Assembly (NCBI GenBank): GCA_023664385.1
Contig: JAMPFU010000011.1
Coordinates: 1 to 64,000 of the forward strand
Length of the DNA stretch: 64,000 bases
Direction: 5' to 3'
Origin: Clostridium sp.
Lineage (GTDB): Bacteria > Bacillota > Clostridia > Lachnospirales > Lachnospiraceae
Shown: in pieces, positions 26,992-37,506 of the stretch
How the letters are laid out: every line of letters starts with the position of its first letter
Position numbering within the stretch: the first letter of the stretch is position 1
The notes under the pieces: model-generated
Told to the model about the DNA's origin: nothing
Database searches by the model: none
Seen by the model: only the letters and a program-made list of their open reading frames with translations
Translations under genes and position numbers: made by a program

Positions 26992-28032
26992 ATGAAAATA
27001 GAAGAAATATGTATTGATGAAGATAAAACAATAATACAGGCGATGAAACAATTGGACGAGCTTGCAACAAAGATTCTTTTTGTCCTTTGCAAGGGAAGAC
27101 TTGCGGCAACACTTACGGACGGAGATATTCGCAGATGGATTTTGGCGGGAGGGGAACTTACTGCAAGTGTAAGAAATGCGGCAAACTATAAGCCGCATTA
27201 TTTGCAAAATGCTACTGCGGGGAAAGCCCGTCAGTTTCTGAAGGATAATTATATAGAAGCTGTACCGGTTGTGAATGAAGACTTTGTTATTGAACAGATA
27301 TTTTTTGCGGATAATAAAAATATAAGAAGTAGTAAGCTTGAAATTCCTATTGTTATGATGGCAGGAGGCATGGGGACAAGACTTTATCCCTATACAAAAA
27401 TTTTGCCAAAGCCCCTTATTCCTGTGGGTGAGATTCCGATTGCTGAAAGAATTATAAATAAATATGTGGAATATGGTTGCAGAGATTTTTATCTTATAGT
27501 GAATCATAAGAAAAATATGATAAAAGCATATTTTAATGAAATTGAAAAAAATTATAATGTTTATTACATAGATGAAGAAAAACCTCTTGGAACAGGCGGG
27601 GGGTTAAGTATGCTTAAGGGAAGGATAAACAATACTTTTGTTCTGACAAATTGTGATATATTAATTAATGAAGATTTTGTTAAGATATATAAATTCCATA
27701 AAGAACAGAAAAATGTGATTACAATGATATGTTCCCTTAAGAATTTTAAAATTCCATATGGGATTGTTGAAATTGGAGAAGTGGGAGAGATTAAGACGAT
27801 GCGTGAAAAGCCGGAGTTATCTTTTTTCACTAATACAGGCTGCTATATTGTTGAACCTGAGGTTATAGATGGAATGAATGATAATGAGATGGTTAACTTT
27901 CCAGATATTATAGAGAAACATAAAAATATGGGCGAAAAGGTCAGTGTCTATCCTATCGGCGAAAAGGCGTGGCTTGATATGGGACAGATGGACGAATTAG
28001 AACGCATGAGAAATGCATTGGATCATGAATAA
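26992..28032 (+). CDS. ptmE: CBS-domain nucleotidyltransferase, PtmE-like (GlcN-1-P guanylyltransferase)
   Basis: Residues about 1-110 form a CBS pair (LFVLCKGRLAATLTDGDIRR). From 118 the NTP-transferase fold begins with MMAGGMGTRLYPYTKILPKP, then TGGGLSML and the DxD-like NCDIL motif. This domain order is that of PtmE, which in Campylobacter makes GDP-glucosamine for legionaminic acid. The family is known; the exact substrate here is inferred from the neighbouring LegF, LegI and LegG homologues. A run of six G at 27598-27603 is in frame. Confidence 0.8.
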   Translation: MKIEEICIDEDKTIIQAMKQLDELATKILFVLCKGRLAATLTDGDIRRWILAGGELTASVRNAANYKPHYLQNATAGKARQFLKDNYIEAVPVVNEDFVIEQIFFADNKNIRSSKLEIPIVMMAGGMGTRLYPYTKILPKPLIPVGEIPIAERIINKYVEYGCRDFYLIVNHKKNMIKAYFNEIEKNYNVYYIDEEKPLGTGGGLSMLKGRINNTFVLTNCDILINEDFVKIYKFHKEQKNVITMICSLKNFKIPYGIVEIGEVGEIKTMREKPELSFFTNTGCYIVEPEVIDGMNDNEMVNFPDIIEKHKNMGEKVSVYPIGEKAWLDMGQMDELERMRNALDHE

Positions 28033-28062
28033 TATGTCTAATGGAGGAGGAAATATATAAAC

Positions 28063-29892
28063 GTGGAAAATGCAGTTTTTGACAAAAATATGAAAGCACT
28101 TAATGAGACACATCCTATTATATATGATGCCATCATGAGAATGGACGATGCTACTTTGCAGGAAAATGCCTTTGTTTCTTATGCCAAAAATGGAGAACCC
28201 ATAATTATATATAGGAAAAACGGCAGAGAATATTGCCTTAACTCAAAATATAATCCTGCCGACGAGGCGAAAAGGTTTATGGAGGAATATTTTTTGGTTC
28301 CGGACAAGGCACTTGTAACTATGTTTGGGATTGCAAATGCCTTTTTTTGCAGGGAGCTTCTCATAAATAATAAAAGAAAAATAAAGTGTGTGGTGTTTGA
28401 ACCGTCTGTGGATATTTTTGTTCAGGTGCTTAAGAATATAGATATAACGGATATTTTGACGGATGAAAGAGTAAGCCTTGTGATTGATGGAATAAATGAA
28501 CAACAGTTATTAAGTATGTTTAAAGATATTATTGATACACACAACAAGCGGACGAACCGTCATATTTTATTGCCAAAATATAAAGAAGTATTTTCGGAGG
28601 CTTATGCTGCTTTTGATAAAATTATTCATGAGCAGTATGTACACCTTCGTGTTGAAACATTAACAACAAGCCGATATGCTGTACGTGTATGTGAAAATAA
28701 TTTATATAATATGCGACGTTTAATTGGAGCTCGTAGTGCGGCGGATTATGTGGATATATTTCCTACCGATATGCCTGCTGTGGTTGTAGGGGCAGGACCC
28801 TCGCTGAGCAAAAATGTAAATCTTCTAAAAAAAGCAAAGGGAAAAGCGTTTATTGCCGTGACCGATACGGCACTTCGATATGTCTGCGAAGCAGGCGTTA
28901 TTCCTGATGCAATATTTTCCATAGATTTTATAAAACCTCTTTCTTTGTTTGATTGTGAAAATATAAGTGAAATTCCTTTTGTTGCCAGTATGGATTTGAA
29001 CTATGAGGTTCTTGATAAGGTAAAGCCCAAAAATTTGATATACAATGTATTTGAACCTATAACTTGGGAACTACTTGAGAAGGTTGGAGGGAAGGTAAGT
29101 GATGTTGACACAGGTGGCTCGGTGGCAAATGCCATAATTTCCACCTTGATTTTATGGGGATTTAAACACATTATTATGATTGGACAGGATCTTGCACTGA
29201 CGGATAATAAGTTTCATGTTGGCGAAGATGCAGTTGACGTTGGGAAATGTATTGAGGTGGAAAGTATTACAGGAGGAAAGGTAGCTACTCGAACGGAATT
29301 GTCTCTGTACATTAAGTGGATTTCGGATATTTGTCGTATGTTTCCGGATGTTACAATTATTGATGCTACTGAGGGTGGTGCGAAAAAGGAAAATACTGAA
29401 ATTATGTCATTTCAGGAGGCAATTAATCAATATTGTATACATGAGTATGATATAGAAAATTTAATGCAAAAACCTTCCCGGCTTTTTATGGGAGAAGATA
29501 GCACGATTATCACCAGTGCTTTTGAGACTATGATAGATGATTTAAACGAATTGAAAAATCTTACGGATTTGTGTGTTTTGGAATGTCAGCGTGGGGCATC
29601 AATGCTTGAAAATAGAATATTTGATAAAGCGGCACTTATGAAAATCAATACAATGATGGGTAAACTTGATGAAATGCTTTATGATATGAAGGAAAATACA
29701 TTGATATCAAAATATGTTGTAAGTACAAAATATGATTTGGAGGAAGATTTGTATATTGAGGAAGCTGATGATATTGCAGAAGCTATCAGGATGTATAAGA
29801 AAAGTGAAAAGTATTATCAGGTAGTGTCAGATGCTGTTCCCTGTATTTTGGACATAATTACAGAGTGTAAAAAAGGTTTACAGGAGAATTAA
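28063..29892 (+). CDS. maf: Maf motility-associated glycosyltransferase, copy 2
   Basis: The 609-residue product is parallel to copy 1 along its whole length: MFGIANAFFCRELL versus FGFANGDFLRTFL, then AVVVGAGPSLSKN (about 240), DTGGSVANAIIS and the shared IDATEGGAKK. It starts at a GTG behind GGAGGAGG with a rather long spacing. Divergence is considerable, so the pair may act on different sites or donors. They flank the PtmE-like gene. Confidence 0.87.
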   Translation: MENAVFDKNMKALNETHPIIYDAIMRMDDATLQENAFVSYAKNGEPIIIYRKNGREYCLNSKYNPADEAKRFMEEYFLVPDKALVTMFGIANAFFCRELLINNKRKIKCVVFEPSVDIFVQVLKNIDITDILTDERVSLVIDGINEQQLLSMFKDIIDTHNKRTNRHILLPKYKEVFSEAYAAFDKIIHEQYVHLRVETLTTSRYAVRVCENNLYNMRRLIGARSAADYVDIFPTDMPAVVVGAGPSLSKNVNLLKKAKGKAFIAVTDTALRYVCEAGVIPDAIFSIDFIKPLSLFDCENISEIPFVASMDLNYEVLDKVKPKNLIYNVFEPITWELLEKVGGKVSDVDTGGSVANAIISTLILWGFKHIIMIGQDLALTDNKFHVGEDAVDVGKCIEVESITGGKVATRTELSLYIKWISDICRMFPDVTIIDATEGGAKKENTEIMSFQEAINQYCIHEYDIENLMQKPSRLFMGEDSTIITSAFETMIDDLNELKNLTDLCVLECQRGASMLENRIFDKAALMKINTMMGKLDEMLYDMKENTLISKYVVSTKYDLEEDLYIEEADDIAEAIRMYKKSEKYYQVVSDAVPCILDIITECKKGLQEN

Positions 29893-29898
29893 ATAACA

Positions 29899-30609
29899 AT
29901 GAAAAATATAGCAATTATACCTGCGAGAGCAGGCTCGAAGGGTATAAAGAATAAGAACATCAAATTGCTGAATGGAAAGCCGCTTATGGCATATACAATA
30001 GAGGCAGCGCTTAAATCGGGAGTATTTGATGAGGTCATGGTATCGACAGATTCTTCGGATTATCGTATAATAGCTAAAGAGGCAGGTGCAAGTGTTCCAT
30101 TTTTGAGAAGTGATAAAAATGCGTCTGATACGGCATCATCATGGGATATGGTAAAAGAGGTATTAAAGGGGTATGAACAGATGGGGAAAACATTTGACAT
30201 GTTCTGTCTTTTACAACCTACATCACCCCTAAGAGATGTAGAAGACATAAGAAATGCGTATGCACTTTTTGATAGTAAAGCGGCTCGTGCTGTTGTTTCT
30301 GTATGCGAACTGGAACATTCTATTGGGATATGTAATACACTGCCTGAGGATGGCTGCATGGGAAATTTTTTGTCTTTGGCAGATGATACAAGAAGGCAGG
30401 AACAGAAAAAATATTATCGCCTCAATGGGGCAATTTATATGGTTGATATAAATAAATTTATGCAGGATACGTATATCTATCAATCAGACACCTATGCATA
30501 TGTCATGGAGCAGATAAAAAGTGTTGACATAGATACAGAATGTGATTTTTTATATGCTGAGACATGTATGCGATATATCGGATGCAAAGATGGCGATATG
30601 CATAAATAA
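29899..30609 (+). CDS. legF: CMP-nonulosonate synthetase (NeuA/LegF type)
   Basis: The protein activates a nonulosonic acid with CTP. Motifs IIPARAGSKGIKNKNIK (residues 5-21, CTP loop), LLQPTSPLRD (about 97-106) and YRLNGAIYMV are the family hallmarks. Length 236 is normal. Legionaminate rather than sialate or pseudaminate is inferred from the PtmE-like partner. The gap from the preceding Maf gene is 6 bases. Confidence 0.85.
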   Translation: MKNIAIIPARAGSKGIKNKNIKLLNGKPLMAYTIEAALKSGVFDEVMVSTDSSDYRIIAKEAGASVPFLRSDKNASDTASSWDMVKEVLKGYEQMGKTFDMFCLLQPTSPLRDVEDIRNAYALFDSKAARAVVSVCELEHSIGICNTLPEDGCMGNFLSLADDTRRQEQKKYYRLNGAIYMVDINKFMQDTYIYQSDTYAYVMEQIKSVDIDTECDFLYAETCMRYIGCKDGDMHK

Positions 30610-30631
30610 GGATTTACCGAAAGGGGTAATT

Positions 30632-31279
30632 ATGCGGGAAAAGCTTATATTGGTTGGCGGCGGTGGACATGCCAAAATAATATTGGACAGCATGGACAGA
30701 AGCAGGTACGAGGTCGTAGGTATATTAGATGCTATTCTTTCTGTTGGCACAAAAATAAGCGGGATTCCCGTACTTGGCTGTGATGCCATGGCGGCGGATT
30801 TGTACAAAAACGGAGTGCATAATGCTGTCATCACAACCGTTGGGAATGGAGAGCTTTTTAGGAGGCTAATAGCTAAATATAAGAGTATGGGATTTTCCAT
30901 TCCCCCAATAATACATCCTAAGAGTCATGTATCTGAAAGTGTAAGTCTTGGGGAGGGGGTGTCCCTGCTTGTAAATTCATGCGTGAATACAGAGGCGAGT
31001 ATTGGCGCTTTTGTGACCATTAATTCCAATGCAGTTGTTGAGCATGAATGTATTGTTGGAGAAGGAACACATATCGCACCATGCTCCGTACTTTTAGGTG
31101 GATGTCAGGTTGGAAAATACTGTTTCATTGGAGCAGGAAGTGTAGTGCTGCCGCAGATTAAGGTTGGAGATAACTGCATAGTCGGTGCAGGGAGCATAGT
31201 TACGAAGGATTTGCCCGATGGTGCTATGGCTTACGGTAACCCTGCACGTATCATAAAGCATGAAGAAGCACTTTTATGA
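30632..31279 (+). CDS. neuD: NeuD-family sugar O/N-acyltransferase
   Basis: The ATG at 30632 follows AAAGGGG. It opens with a Rossmann-like LILVGGGGHAKIILDSM (residues 4-20) and continues with left-handed beta-helix hexapeptides (GAGSVVLPQIKVGDNCIVGA, then GNPARIIK at the end). NeuD/PglD-type enzymes acetylate a 4-amino sugar nucleotide or the nonulosonic acid. In this operon it is a candidate for the LegH step (N-acetylation of the diamino sugar). Confidence 0.82.
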   Translation: MREKLILVGGGGHAKIILDSMDRSRYEVVGILDAILSVGTKISGIPVLGCDAMAADLYKNGVHNAVITTVGNGELFRRLIAKYKSMGFSIPPIIHPKSHVSESVSLGEGVSLLVNSCVNTEASIGAFVTINSNAVVEHECIVGEGTHIAPCSVLLGGCQVGKYCFIGAGSVVLPQIKVGDNCIVGAGSIVTKDLPDGAMAYGNPARIIKHEEALL

Positions 31280-31330
31280 TATAAAACTAAGTTAAAATAT
31301 TAGAATGTTCAATGTTAGGAGGAAACCTGC

Positions 31331-32341
31331 ATGAGTACATTTATTATAGCGGAGGCAGGCGTTAATCATAATGGTTCGGTTTCTTTGGCAAAAAAAATGG
31401 TTGACGTGGCAAAGGCAGCAGGTGCAGATTGTATAAAATTTCAGACATTTAACCCGGAAAGCCTTGTAACAGAAAATGCTTCCATGGCAGAGTACCAACA
31501 AGAAAATACGGGGAAACAGGAATCTCAGATTGACATGCTGAAAAAGCTTGCGTTATCCTATGATGATTTTTGCGATATTAAAAAATACTGTGATAGTGTG
31601 GGAATTATGTTTTTGTCAACTCCCTTTGATTTGGACAGCATAGATTTTTTGGATGGACTCGGACAGGAGCTGTGGAAGATACCGTCAGGAGAGATAACAA
31701 ATTACCCGTATTTAAGGGCGATTGGAAGAACTAAAAAGCCGGTGGTTCTTTCTACGGGTATGAGTACAATAAGCGAAATTGAACAGGCAGTTGATGTGTT
31801 GAAGGAATTTGGAACGGAGAAAATAACCCTGTTGCACTGCACTACGGAGTATCCTGCTCCTTTTGATGAGATTAATCTGAAGGCAATGGAGCATTTAAAA
31901 AAACATTTTAATTTTCCAGTAGGGTATTCCGACCATACAAAGGGTATTTTAGCGCCTGTTCTTGCTGTTGGGCTTGGTGCCGTAATAATTGAAAAGCATT
32001 TTACATTAGATAAGAATTTGGAGGGACCGGATCACAAAGCAAGCTTAGAGCCGGATGAGCTTGGGGAGATGGTTAAGCAGATTCGTCTTGTTGAGCAGAT
32101 TATGAAGGGCAGTGGGGTAAAGGAGCCGACTGAATCTGAAAAGAAAAATATTCCTGTTGCCAGAAAAAGTATTGTTGCTGCATGTGATATTAAGGCGGGG
32201 GACTGCTTTACGGAGAAAAACCTAACGACAAAAAGACCCGGTATGGGAATATCCCCTATGGAATGGAATAGTCTGATTGGAAGATGTGCGAAAAAGGATT
32301 ATAGGTATAACGAATTAATAGAAGAAAATGAAATGAGGTAA
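31331..32341 (+). CDS. legI: Nonulosonate synthase (NeuB/LegI type)
   Basis: This enzyme condenses a 6-deoxy-mannosamine derivative with phosphoenolpyruvate. The N-terminal TIM-barrel shows FIIAEAGVNHNGSVSLAKKM and IKFQTF, the middle GYSDHTKG and EKHFTLDKNLEGPDHKAS, and the last 60 residues are the SAF (antifreeze-like) domain. Length 336 is typical. The ribosome site is TTAGGAGG. Substrate (legionaminate or sialate type) is inferred from neighbours. Confidence 0.9.
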   Translation: MSTFIIAEAGVNHNGSVSLAKKMVDVAKAAGADCIKFQTFNPESLVTENASMAEYQQENTGKQESQIDMLKKLALSYDDFCDIKKYCDSVGIMFLSTPFDLDSIDFLDGLGQELWKIPSGEITNYPYLRAIGRTKKPVVLSTGMSTISEIEQAVDVLKEFGTEKITLLHCTTEYPAPFDEINLKAMEHLKKHFNFPVGYSDHTKGILAPVLAVGLGAVIIEKHFTLDKNLEGPDHKASLEPDELGEMVKQIRLVEQIMKGSGVKEPTESEKKNIPVARKSIVAACDIKAGDCFTEKNLTTKRPGMGISPMEWNSLIGRCAKKDYRYNELIEENEMR

Positions 32342-32432
32342 TAAATGAAGTCGTGTATATGAAAAAATATATGACGGATTGTATAAAAAAATATTATTTA
32401 TAAAAATACATTGTGATTAGGAGGTAAAAAAT

Positions 32433-33530
32433 ATGAGATATTGTGTGAAATGTGTAATGCCTGACACTCGTCCTGGTATAACTTTTAATGAGGAGGGGGT
32501 TTGTTCTGCTTGTCAATCCTATGAAAAAAGAAAGAACATTGATTGGGATAAGAGATATAAGGAACTTGAAAAATTGTGTGATAAATATAGAGGAAGTAAT
32601 GGAGACGGATATGATTGTGCTATAGCTGTATCTGGTGGAAAGGATTCCCATTTTCAAGTAAATTTGATGAAAAATGAACTTAAAATGAATCCGATTTTGT
32701 TTTCTGTAGAGGACAATTTTCCTATGACTGATGCGGGAATTCATAACTTAAAAAATATTTCTGAAGAATTTGGGTGTATGATTATAAGCTGTAAGCCTGA
32801 TATAAGAGCACAAAAAAGGCTTATGAGATATATGTTTGAAAATTACGGCAAGCCTACATGGTATATTGACAGGTTGATTTATACATATCCGCTTCATATG
32901 GCACTTAAATTTAATACCCCTCTGCTGGTTTATGGTGAGAATGTTAGTTATGAATATGGCGGTAATGGATATGAAGAAACTTATTCAGCGAAGGATCAAC
33001 TGAAAAACGGAGTAGCAGGTGACATGGATTTTAAAGAATTAATTGATAACGCCGGTGTAACTGCGCAGGATTTATTTATGTGTAAGGCTCCGGGGGAAGA
33101 AGAAATGGAGAAGCTTGATCCAATGTATGTTTCTTATTTTTTACCATGGAACAGCTTTCATAATTATGAGTTTGCAAAAAAACATGGTTTTCATGATCTC
33201 ACACATGAGTGGAACAGAACCCACCATGCTGAAAATTTTGATCAGATTGATTCAAGGGCGTATCTGGTACATTCGTGGTTGAAGTATCCTAAGTTTGGAC
33301 ATGCATCTGCCACTGATTATGCTTCAAGAATGGTACGGTATGGATATATTGACCGTGAAGAAGCAAAAAAGATTGTCGAAGAACGTGACCATGCACTTGA
33401 TCCTTTATGTGTTAGGGATTTTTGTGGATTTTGTGGATATTCGGAAACGGAGTTTTGGGAAATAATTGATAAATTATATAATAAAGATTTGTTTGAGAAA
33501 AACGAGATGGGCGTGTGGAAATTGAAATAA
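32433..33530 (+). CDS. N-acetyl sugar amidotransferase (PseA/WbpG/WbuX type)
   Basis: An N-terminal zinc-type CVKCVMP...CSAC is followed by the PP-loop AVSGGKDSHFQ (about residues 63-73) and a C-terminal CGFCG motif. The TIGR03573 family converts an acetamido to an acetamidino group, as PseA does on flagellar pseudaminic acid. WbpG relatives use HisH/HisF-like partners for ammonia; none is encoded nearby. It overlaps no neighbour and precedes the large glycosyltransferase. Confidence 0.88.
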   Translation: MRYCVKCVMPDTRPGITFNEEGVCSACQSYEKRKNIDWDKRYKELEKLCDKYRGSNGDGYDCAIAVSGGKDSHFQVNLMKNELKMNPILFSVEDNFPMTDAGIHNLKNISEEFGCMIISCKPDIRAQKRLMRYMFENYGKPTWYIDRLIYTYPLHMALKFNTPLLVYGENVSYEYGGNGYEETYSAKDQLKNGVAGDMDFKELIDNAGVTAQDLFMCKAPGEEEMEKLDPMYVSYFLPWNSFHNYEFAKKHGFHDLTHEWNRTHHAENFDQIDSRAYLVHSWLKYPKFGHASATDYASRMVRYGYIDREEAKKIVEERDHALDPLCVRDFCGFCGYSETEFWEIIDKLYNKDLFEKNEMGVWKLK

Positions 33531-33574
33531 GAAGGTTTCTTAATAAAAGTAAAGAGCATGGGGTGGATATAAAA

Positions 33575-36298
33575 ATGTACGAGAAATTTTTGGAAAAAGT
33601 AAAAGTAGGACAACTAGATGATTATTATTTTGATTTCATGTCTAAGATAGAAGAAATGACTGAAAGCGAGCAGTTGGAATTTCAGCAGGAAATGCAAGGG
33701 CAATTGGGAGTAAATCGTTTCTTTGATGTTTTTTACCTGTCATATATGATATGGAAGACCAAGGAGATTACATATCTGAATGAATTGTGTGAAATGATAC
33801 TCTCGCATGATGTTTTCAATTATAATCAGGTATACTTTTTGCATGGGCAAATTCAAAGCTTGACTTTTCATAACGAAAAATTAAATACCAAAGAAATTTG
33901 TGCATTGAATTGGAAGATTATGGAAAAAGCCTTTTTGCTGTGTAAAAAAGAACTAAAATTGAATTTGAGTCCTATTCCGGAAAGTGAACGAAATAAAGAT
34001 GTTGCAGTGGTAATTACAGAGCAGTTTTTAGAAAAGGAGCATGGACCGACAAAGACAGCATTAGATAGGTGCCATGTTCTTCAAAAAAAGCTTGGGAAAA
34101 GAGTGATTCTTATAAATACGGCAGAGCTTCTACCTATTGCGGGATATATGCCGTTTGTTGATGTCACAATTGGAAATTATATTGAGAATAGGTATATGTG
34201 GCCGGTAGAATGGAAGGGAGAAATATTTAATTATTATCAGTGCAAGAGAACAATGCCGAGTGGCGATGGGATTTATAACCTGATTACTGTTATACAGATG
34301 TTAAAACCTTCTGTTGTTGTAGCAATTGGAGGAGATGGATTATGTGTTGGATTTGTCAACGAGATGATTCCTGTTTTAACCCTTGGACTTACTCAATCAA
34401 CCTGCTCACAAACCTTGACGGATTATCAGGTTGTTGACACGAACCAGATTGAATATGTAAATTGGCTTTTGCAGAAAATCAATAAAAGACCAGATCATGT
34501 GATAGAGGGGAAATTTACTTTTTCATTTAAAGAGCAGACGGATATTATTACAAGGGCAGATTTGGGAATAAGTGAAAATGCCTTTGTAATGGCTGTTGTC
34601 GGGGGGAGACTTGACAGTGAAATTGATGATGAATTTTTGGCATTATTAAATTCAGTGTTACGGGATGATATGTGCGTTCTTGTCATAGGTAAATTTGATT
34701 CATGTGAAGAAAAGCTTGTGAAATGGCAAGGACTTAGAAAACATATAATTAATCTTGGGTTTTGTAAGGATGTTTTATCCCGCTTGGAGCTGTGTGATAT
34801 ATATATTAACCCAACCAGAAGCGGGGGAGGCACGAGTGTGCTTGAGGCTATGTCCAAGGGAAAGCCTGCAGTCACTGTTGATTATGGTGATGTGGCAGGT
34901 ATTGTGGGAGAAAGATTCTCCTGTGCAAATTATGAGGAAATGGGTCGGATTATTGAACGTTATTATACAGATTCGGATTTTTATAATGAGCAGGCTGAAT
35001 TTGCCAGGAAGCTTGTGGATATTTATACGGATTCTGAGAGTGAATTTACGAGAATTATGGGAGAATATGAAAAACGTATGCAGCATCATGATTTAGTTGA
35101 TTTGCCTGAAGAAAAACCGAAAAATTTGAACATTTTATATGTTGATTACAATATGTTTGGAAAAGATGATATCGTGCAGGCGTTTGAATATTTGGGGCAT
35201 CATGTTGATATTACGGATATTCCGGTCGTGTGTGATGAAAAAAATTCTATGATACAAACCGAGCTTGACGATTTTATATCAAGCAGGAAATATGACATTG
35301 TTTTTACTTCAAATTACTACCCTGTTGTTTCGGATATATGCAATAAATATAATATCAAGTATATTTCTTGGACATATGACAGTCCGTTGGTGAACCTTTA
35401 TGATAAATCCATAACAAATAAGTGCAATTATGCATTTACGTTTGATATGGATGAATGTAACAGTTTAAAGGGCAAAGGTGTGAATACTGTTTATTATATG
35501 CCGCTTGCAGTTAATGCAAAACGGCTTGACAATATTAAAATAACTAACAGAGACAGGGAATTGTTTTCCTGTGATGTCGGGATGGTAGCATCGTTGTATA
35601 ATGAAGAACATAATCTTTATGACCGTATGGAGCCAAGGCTTTCTCAATATACAAAGGGATATTTGCAAGGTGTTATGAATGTGCAGAAAAATTTGTTTGG
35701 AGCATTTATAATGGAGGATGCATTGTATGATAAAGATATTATGGATGATATTTATAAGGCTATGCCATATAATGTTGGCAAGGGAAGCCTGACAAATAGA
35801 GAGTATGTTTATGCCAACTATTTTTTATCCCGCAAGGTTGCTTCCATGCAGAGAGTAGAGTATATTAAAGCAATATCTGCAAAATACGATATGAAGGTTT
35901 ATTCAGGTGGAGATTTGTCGGATATAAGGACTGTAAAGCATATGGGAACTGTTGATTACAAGACAGACATGAATAAGGTGTTTAAGCTTAGCAGAATTAA
36001 TTTGAATGTAACATTGCCATCCATTCATACAGGCATACCGTTAAGGATTATGGATATACTTGGGAACGGTGGTTTTTTGTTGACCAATTATCAGGCAGAC
36101 ATGTTTGAGTTTTTTGAGCCTGGGGTTGATTTTGTTTATTATACATCCCTTGATGAAGCAATGGAGCTGATTGAATATTATTTATCACATGAAGATGAAA
36201 GAGCAGCAATAGCAGAAAACGCCAAAGAAAAAATGAGAAACTATCACACGTTTGAAAGTAGGTTGAGTGATATGCTGTTTATTGCACTAAATGGCTGA
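33575..36298 (+). CDS. Large two-part glycosyltransferase with C-terminal DUF3880 region
   Basis: The ATG at 33575 has GGGGTGGAT upstream; earlier starts overlap the previous gene. Residues about 1-500 end in a GT-B motif (SGGGTSVLEAMSKGKPAV). From about 517 (NILYVDYNMFGKDDIVQAFE) the DUF3880/Glyco_trans_1_2 unit begins, with FTSNYYPVVSDICNKYNIKYISW cut in two here and ending in IRMDILG-like LRIMDILGNGGFLLTNY. Two nucleotide-sugar domains in 907 residues suggest addition of two residues. The DUF3880 part is homologous to the proteins at 36325 and 56959. A six-G run at 34601 is in frame. Its stretch at 36168-36241 recurs at 37725. Confidence 0.75.
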   Translation: MYEKFLEKVKVGQLDDYYFDFMSKIEEMTESEQLEFQQEMQGQLGVNRFFDVFYLSYMIWKTKEITYLNELCEMILSHDVFNYNQVYFLHGQIQSLTFHNEKLNTKEICALNWKIMEKAFLLCKKELKLNLSPIPESERNKDVAVVITEQFLEKEHGPTKTALDRCHVLQKKLGKRVILINTAELLPIAGYMPFVDVTIGNYIENRYMWPVEWKGEIFNYYQCKRTMPSGDGIYNLITVIQMLKPSVVVAIGGDGLCVGFVNEMIPVLTLGLTQSTCSQTLTDYQVVDTNQIEYVNWLLQKINKRPDHVIEGKFTFSFKEQTDIITRADLGISENAFVMAVVGGRLDSEIDDEFLALLNSVLRDDMCVLVIGKFDSCEEKLVKWQGLRKHIINLGFCKDVLSRLELCDIYINPTRSGGGTSVLEAMSKGKPAVTVDYGDVAGIVGERFSCANYEEMGRIIERYYTDSDFYNEQAEFARKLVDIYTDSESEFTRIMGEYEKRMQHHDLVDLPEEKPKNLNILYVDYNMFGKDDIVQAFEYLGHHVDITDIPVVCDEKNSMIQTELDDFISSRKYDIVFTSNYYPVVSDICNKYNIKYISWTYDSPLVNLYDKSITNKCNYAFTFDMDECNSLKGKGVNTVYYMPLAVNAKRLDNIKITNRDRELFSCDVGMVASLYNEEHNLYDRMEPRLSQYTKGYLQGVMNVQKNLFGAFIMEDALYDKDIMDDIYKAMPYNVGKGSLTNREYVYANYFLSRKVASMQRVEYIKAISAKYDMKVYSGGDLSDIRTVKHMGTVDYKTDMNKVFKLSRINLNVTLPSIHTGIPLRIMDILGNGGFLLTNYQADMFEFFEPGVDFVYYTSLDEAMELIEYYLSHEDERAAIAENAKEKMRNYHTFESRLSDMLFIALNG

Positions 36299-36324
36299 TA
36301 TTAGTTTGTCCAAATTTTAGCAGA

Positions 36325-37506
36325 CTAATGGATGCCGTGATTTTTCAGTGTATCAAGTATTTTGGCTGCACGTATATCATATGTGTGATTGGCAAGTACC
36401 TTTGCCTGACCATTTTTTGCAATCTGCATGCGTTCATCATCATGAGACAGATAATATTCGATTTTGTTCAATAAATCGGGTATGCTTTCATAGACGACGA
36501 TATCCTTATCTATTGTAAAATATTCAGGTATTTCTAACTGATAGTTGGAGATAACGAAACCGCCTAATCCCATTGCATCATATGTACGGACGGTTTGAGT
36601 TGACTGTATGGATTTGTGTACAATATCAAGGTTGATTTTACTGCACTTAAATATTTTAGGTAACATGGTAATGGAATCGGCAATGCCCCGGAAATGGGCA
36701 TTTGGAACATCGGCAGGATCACTGGTTGTATAAAGATCCAAATTGAAACGATTGCTTACGGCACGTAAGGTTAAAATTCTGTCGCGTTCCGTACACTTGT
36801 GCCCGATATAGTAGTCGGCAACTACATCTCTATCACATTCTATATAGTCGGGTTTTATTGTCATGCCAAATACAGACATGATTTTTTGAACCATATCATC
36901 GCTTAGTGAGTCGCTTATAAAATTATAACCGTAAACATTACATTGTGCATTAATTAAGCCCTCTATGTATCCACGGATATAAGGAGGGATTTTGTCTTCA
37001 ACCAAGTTGTAAGTTGCTACTTCCGAATATAATGATCCGATAAAAGATATATCACATGAGTATTTCTCTAAATCCGCATCCGATAGGAGGCTTTTTTTAT
37101 CCAAATAAGGATCGTGACATGATGGAAGATAAAATATATTGCTATCAGGGTACATGGACTTAAATTTTTCCGCATAAATTCTATCAAAAATAAAAACATA
37201 GTTGTGCTTATCAGGTAAAGTTTTAGAATATAAAGAGATGCATGGGCAGTCAAATATCCATGATACATAAGGAAGCTTGAGAATTTTGCATACCTTTGAA
37301 ATTATAGGTATGTAGTTGATTGATATGACAAAATCAATATGTTCTATTGATTGAAGAAAATTTGCAAGTTTTTTAGTATATGATACATCTAAATCGAAGT
37401 CTGAATATGCTTCATTAAAATCTATAACGTTATGACCTGCTCTTACAAAAGCAGAAGTTAATTTTTCTTCAATTAGATTTTCCCAATAACAAAATACGAT
37501 TTGCAT
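36325..37506 (-). CDS. DUF3880 glycosyltransferase
   Basis: The ATG at 37506 lies 8 bases after AAGGAG; an ATG at 37512 is too close. The 393 residues show an N-terminal GT-B half (INYIPIISKVCKILKLPYVSW), and a C-terminal half with YDAMGLGGFVISNYQLEIPE and YLSHDDERMQIAKNGQ, typical of CgeB/DUF3880 transferases. It is convergent with the large transferase at 33575. Closest relative in the window is the broken copy at 56959. Substrate unknown; flagellar glycan elongation is likely from context. Confidence 0.78.
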   Translation of the reverse strand: MQIVFCYWENLIEEKLTSAFVRAGHNVIDFNEAYSDFDLDVSYTKKLANFLQSIEHIDFVISINYIPIISKVCKILKLPYVSWIFDCPCISLYSKTLPDKHNYVFIFDRIYAEKFKSMYPDSNIFYLPSCHDPYLDKKSLLSDADLEKYSCDISFIGSLYSEVATYNLVEDKIPPYIRGYIEGLINAQCNVYGYNFISDSLSDDMVQKIMSVFGMTIKPDYIECDRDVVADYYIGHKCTERDRILTLRAVSNRFNLDLYTTSDPADVPNAHFRGIADSITMLPKIFKCSKINLDIVHKSIQSTQTVRTYDAMGLGGFVISNYQLEIPEYFTIDKDIVVYESIPDLLNKIEYYLSHDDERMQIAKNGQAKVLANHTYDIRAAKILDTLKNHGIH

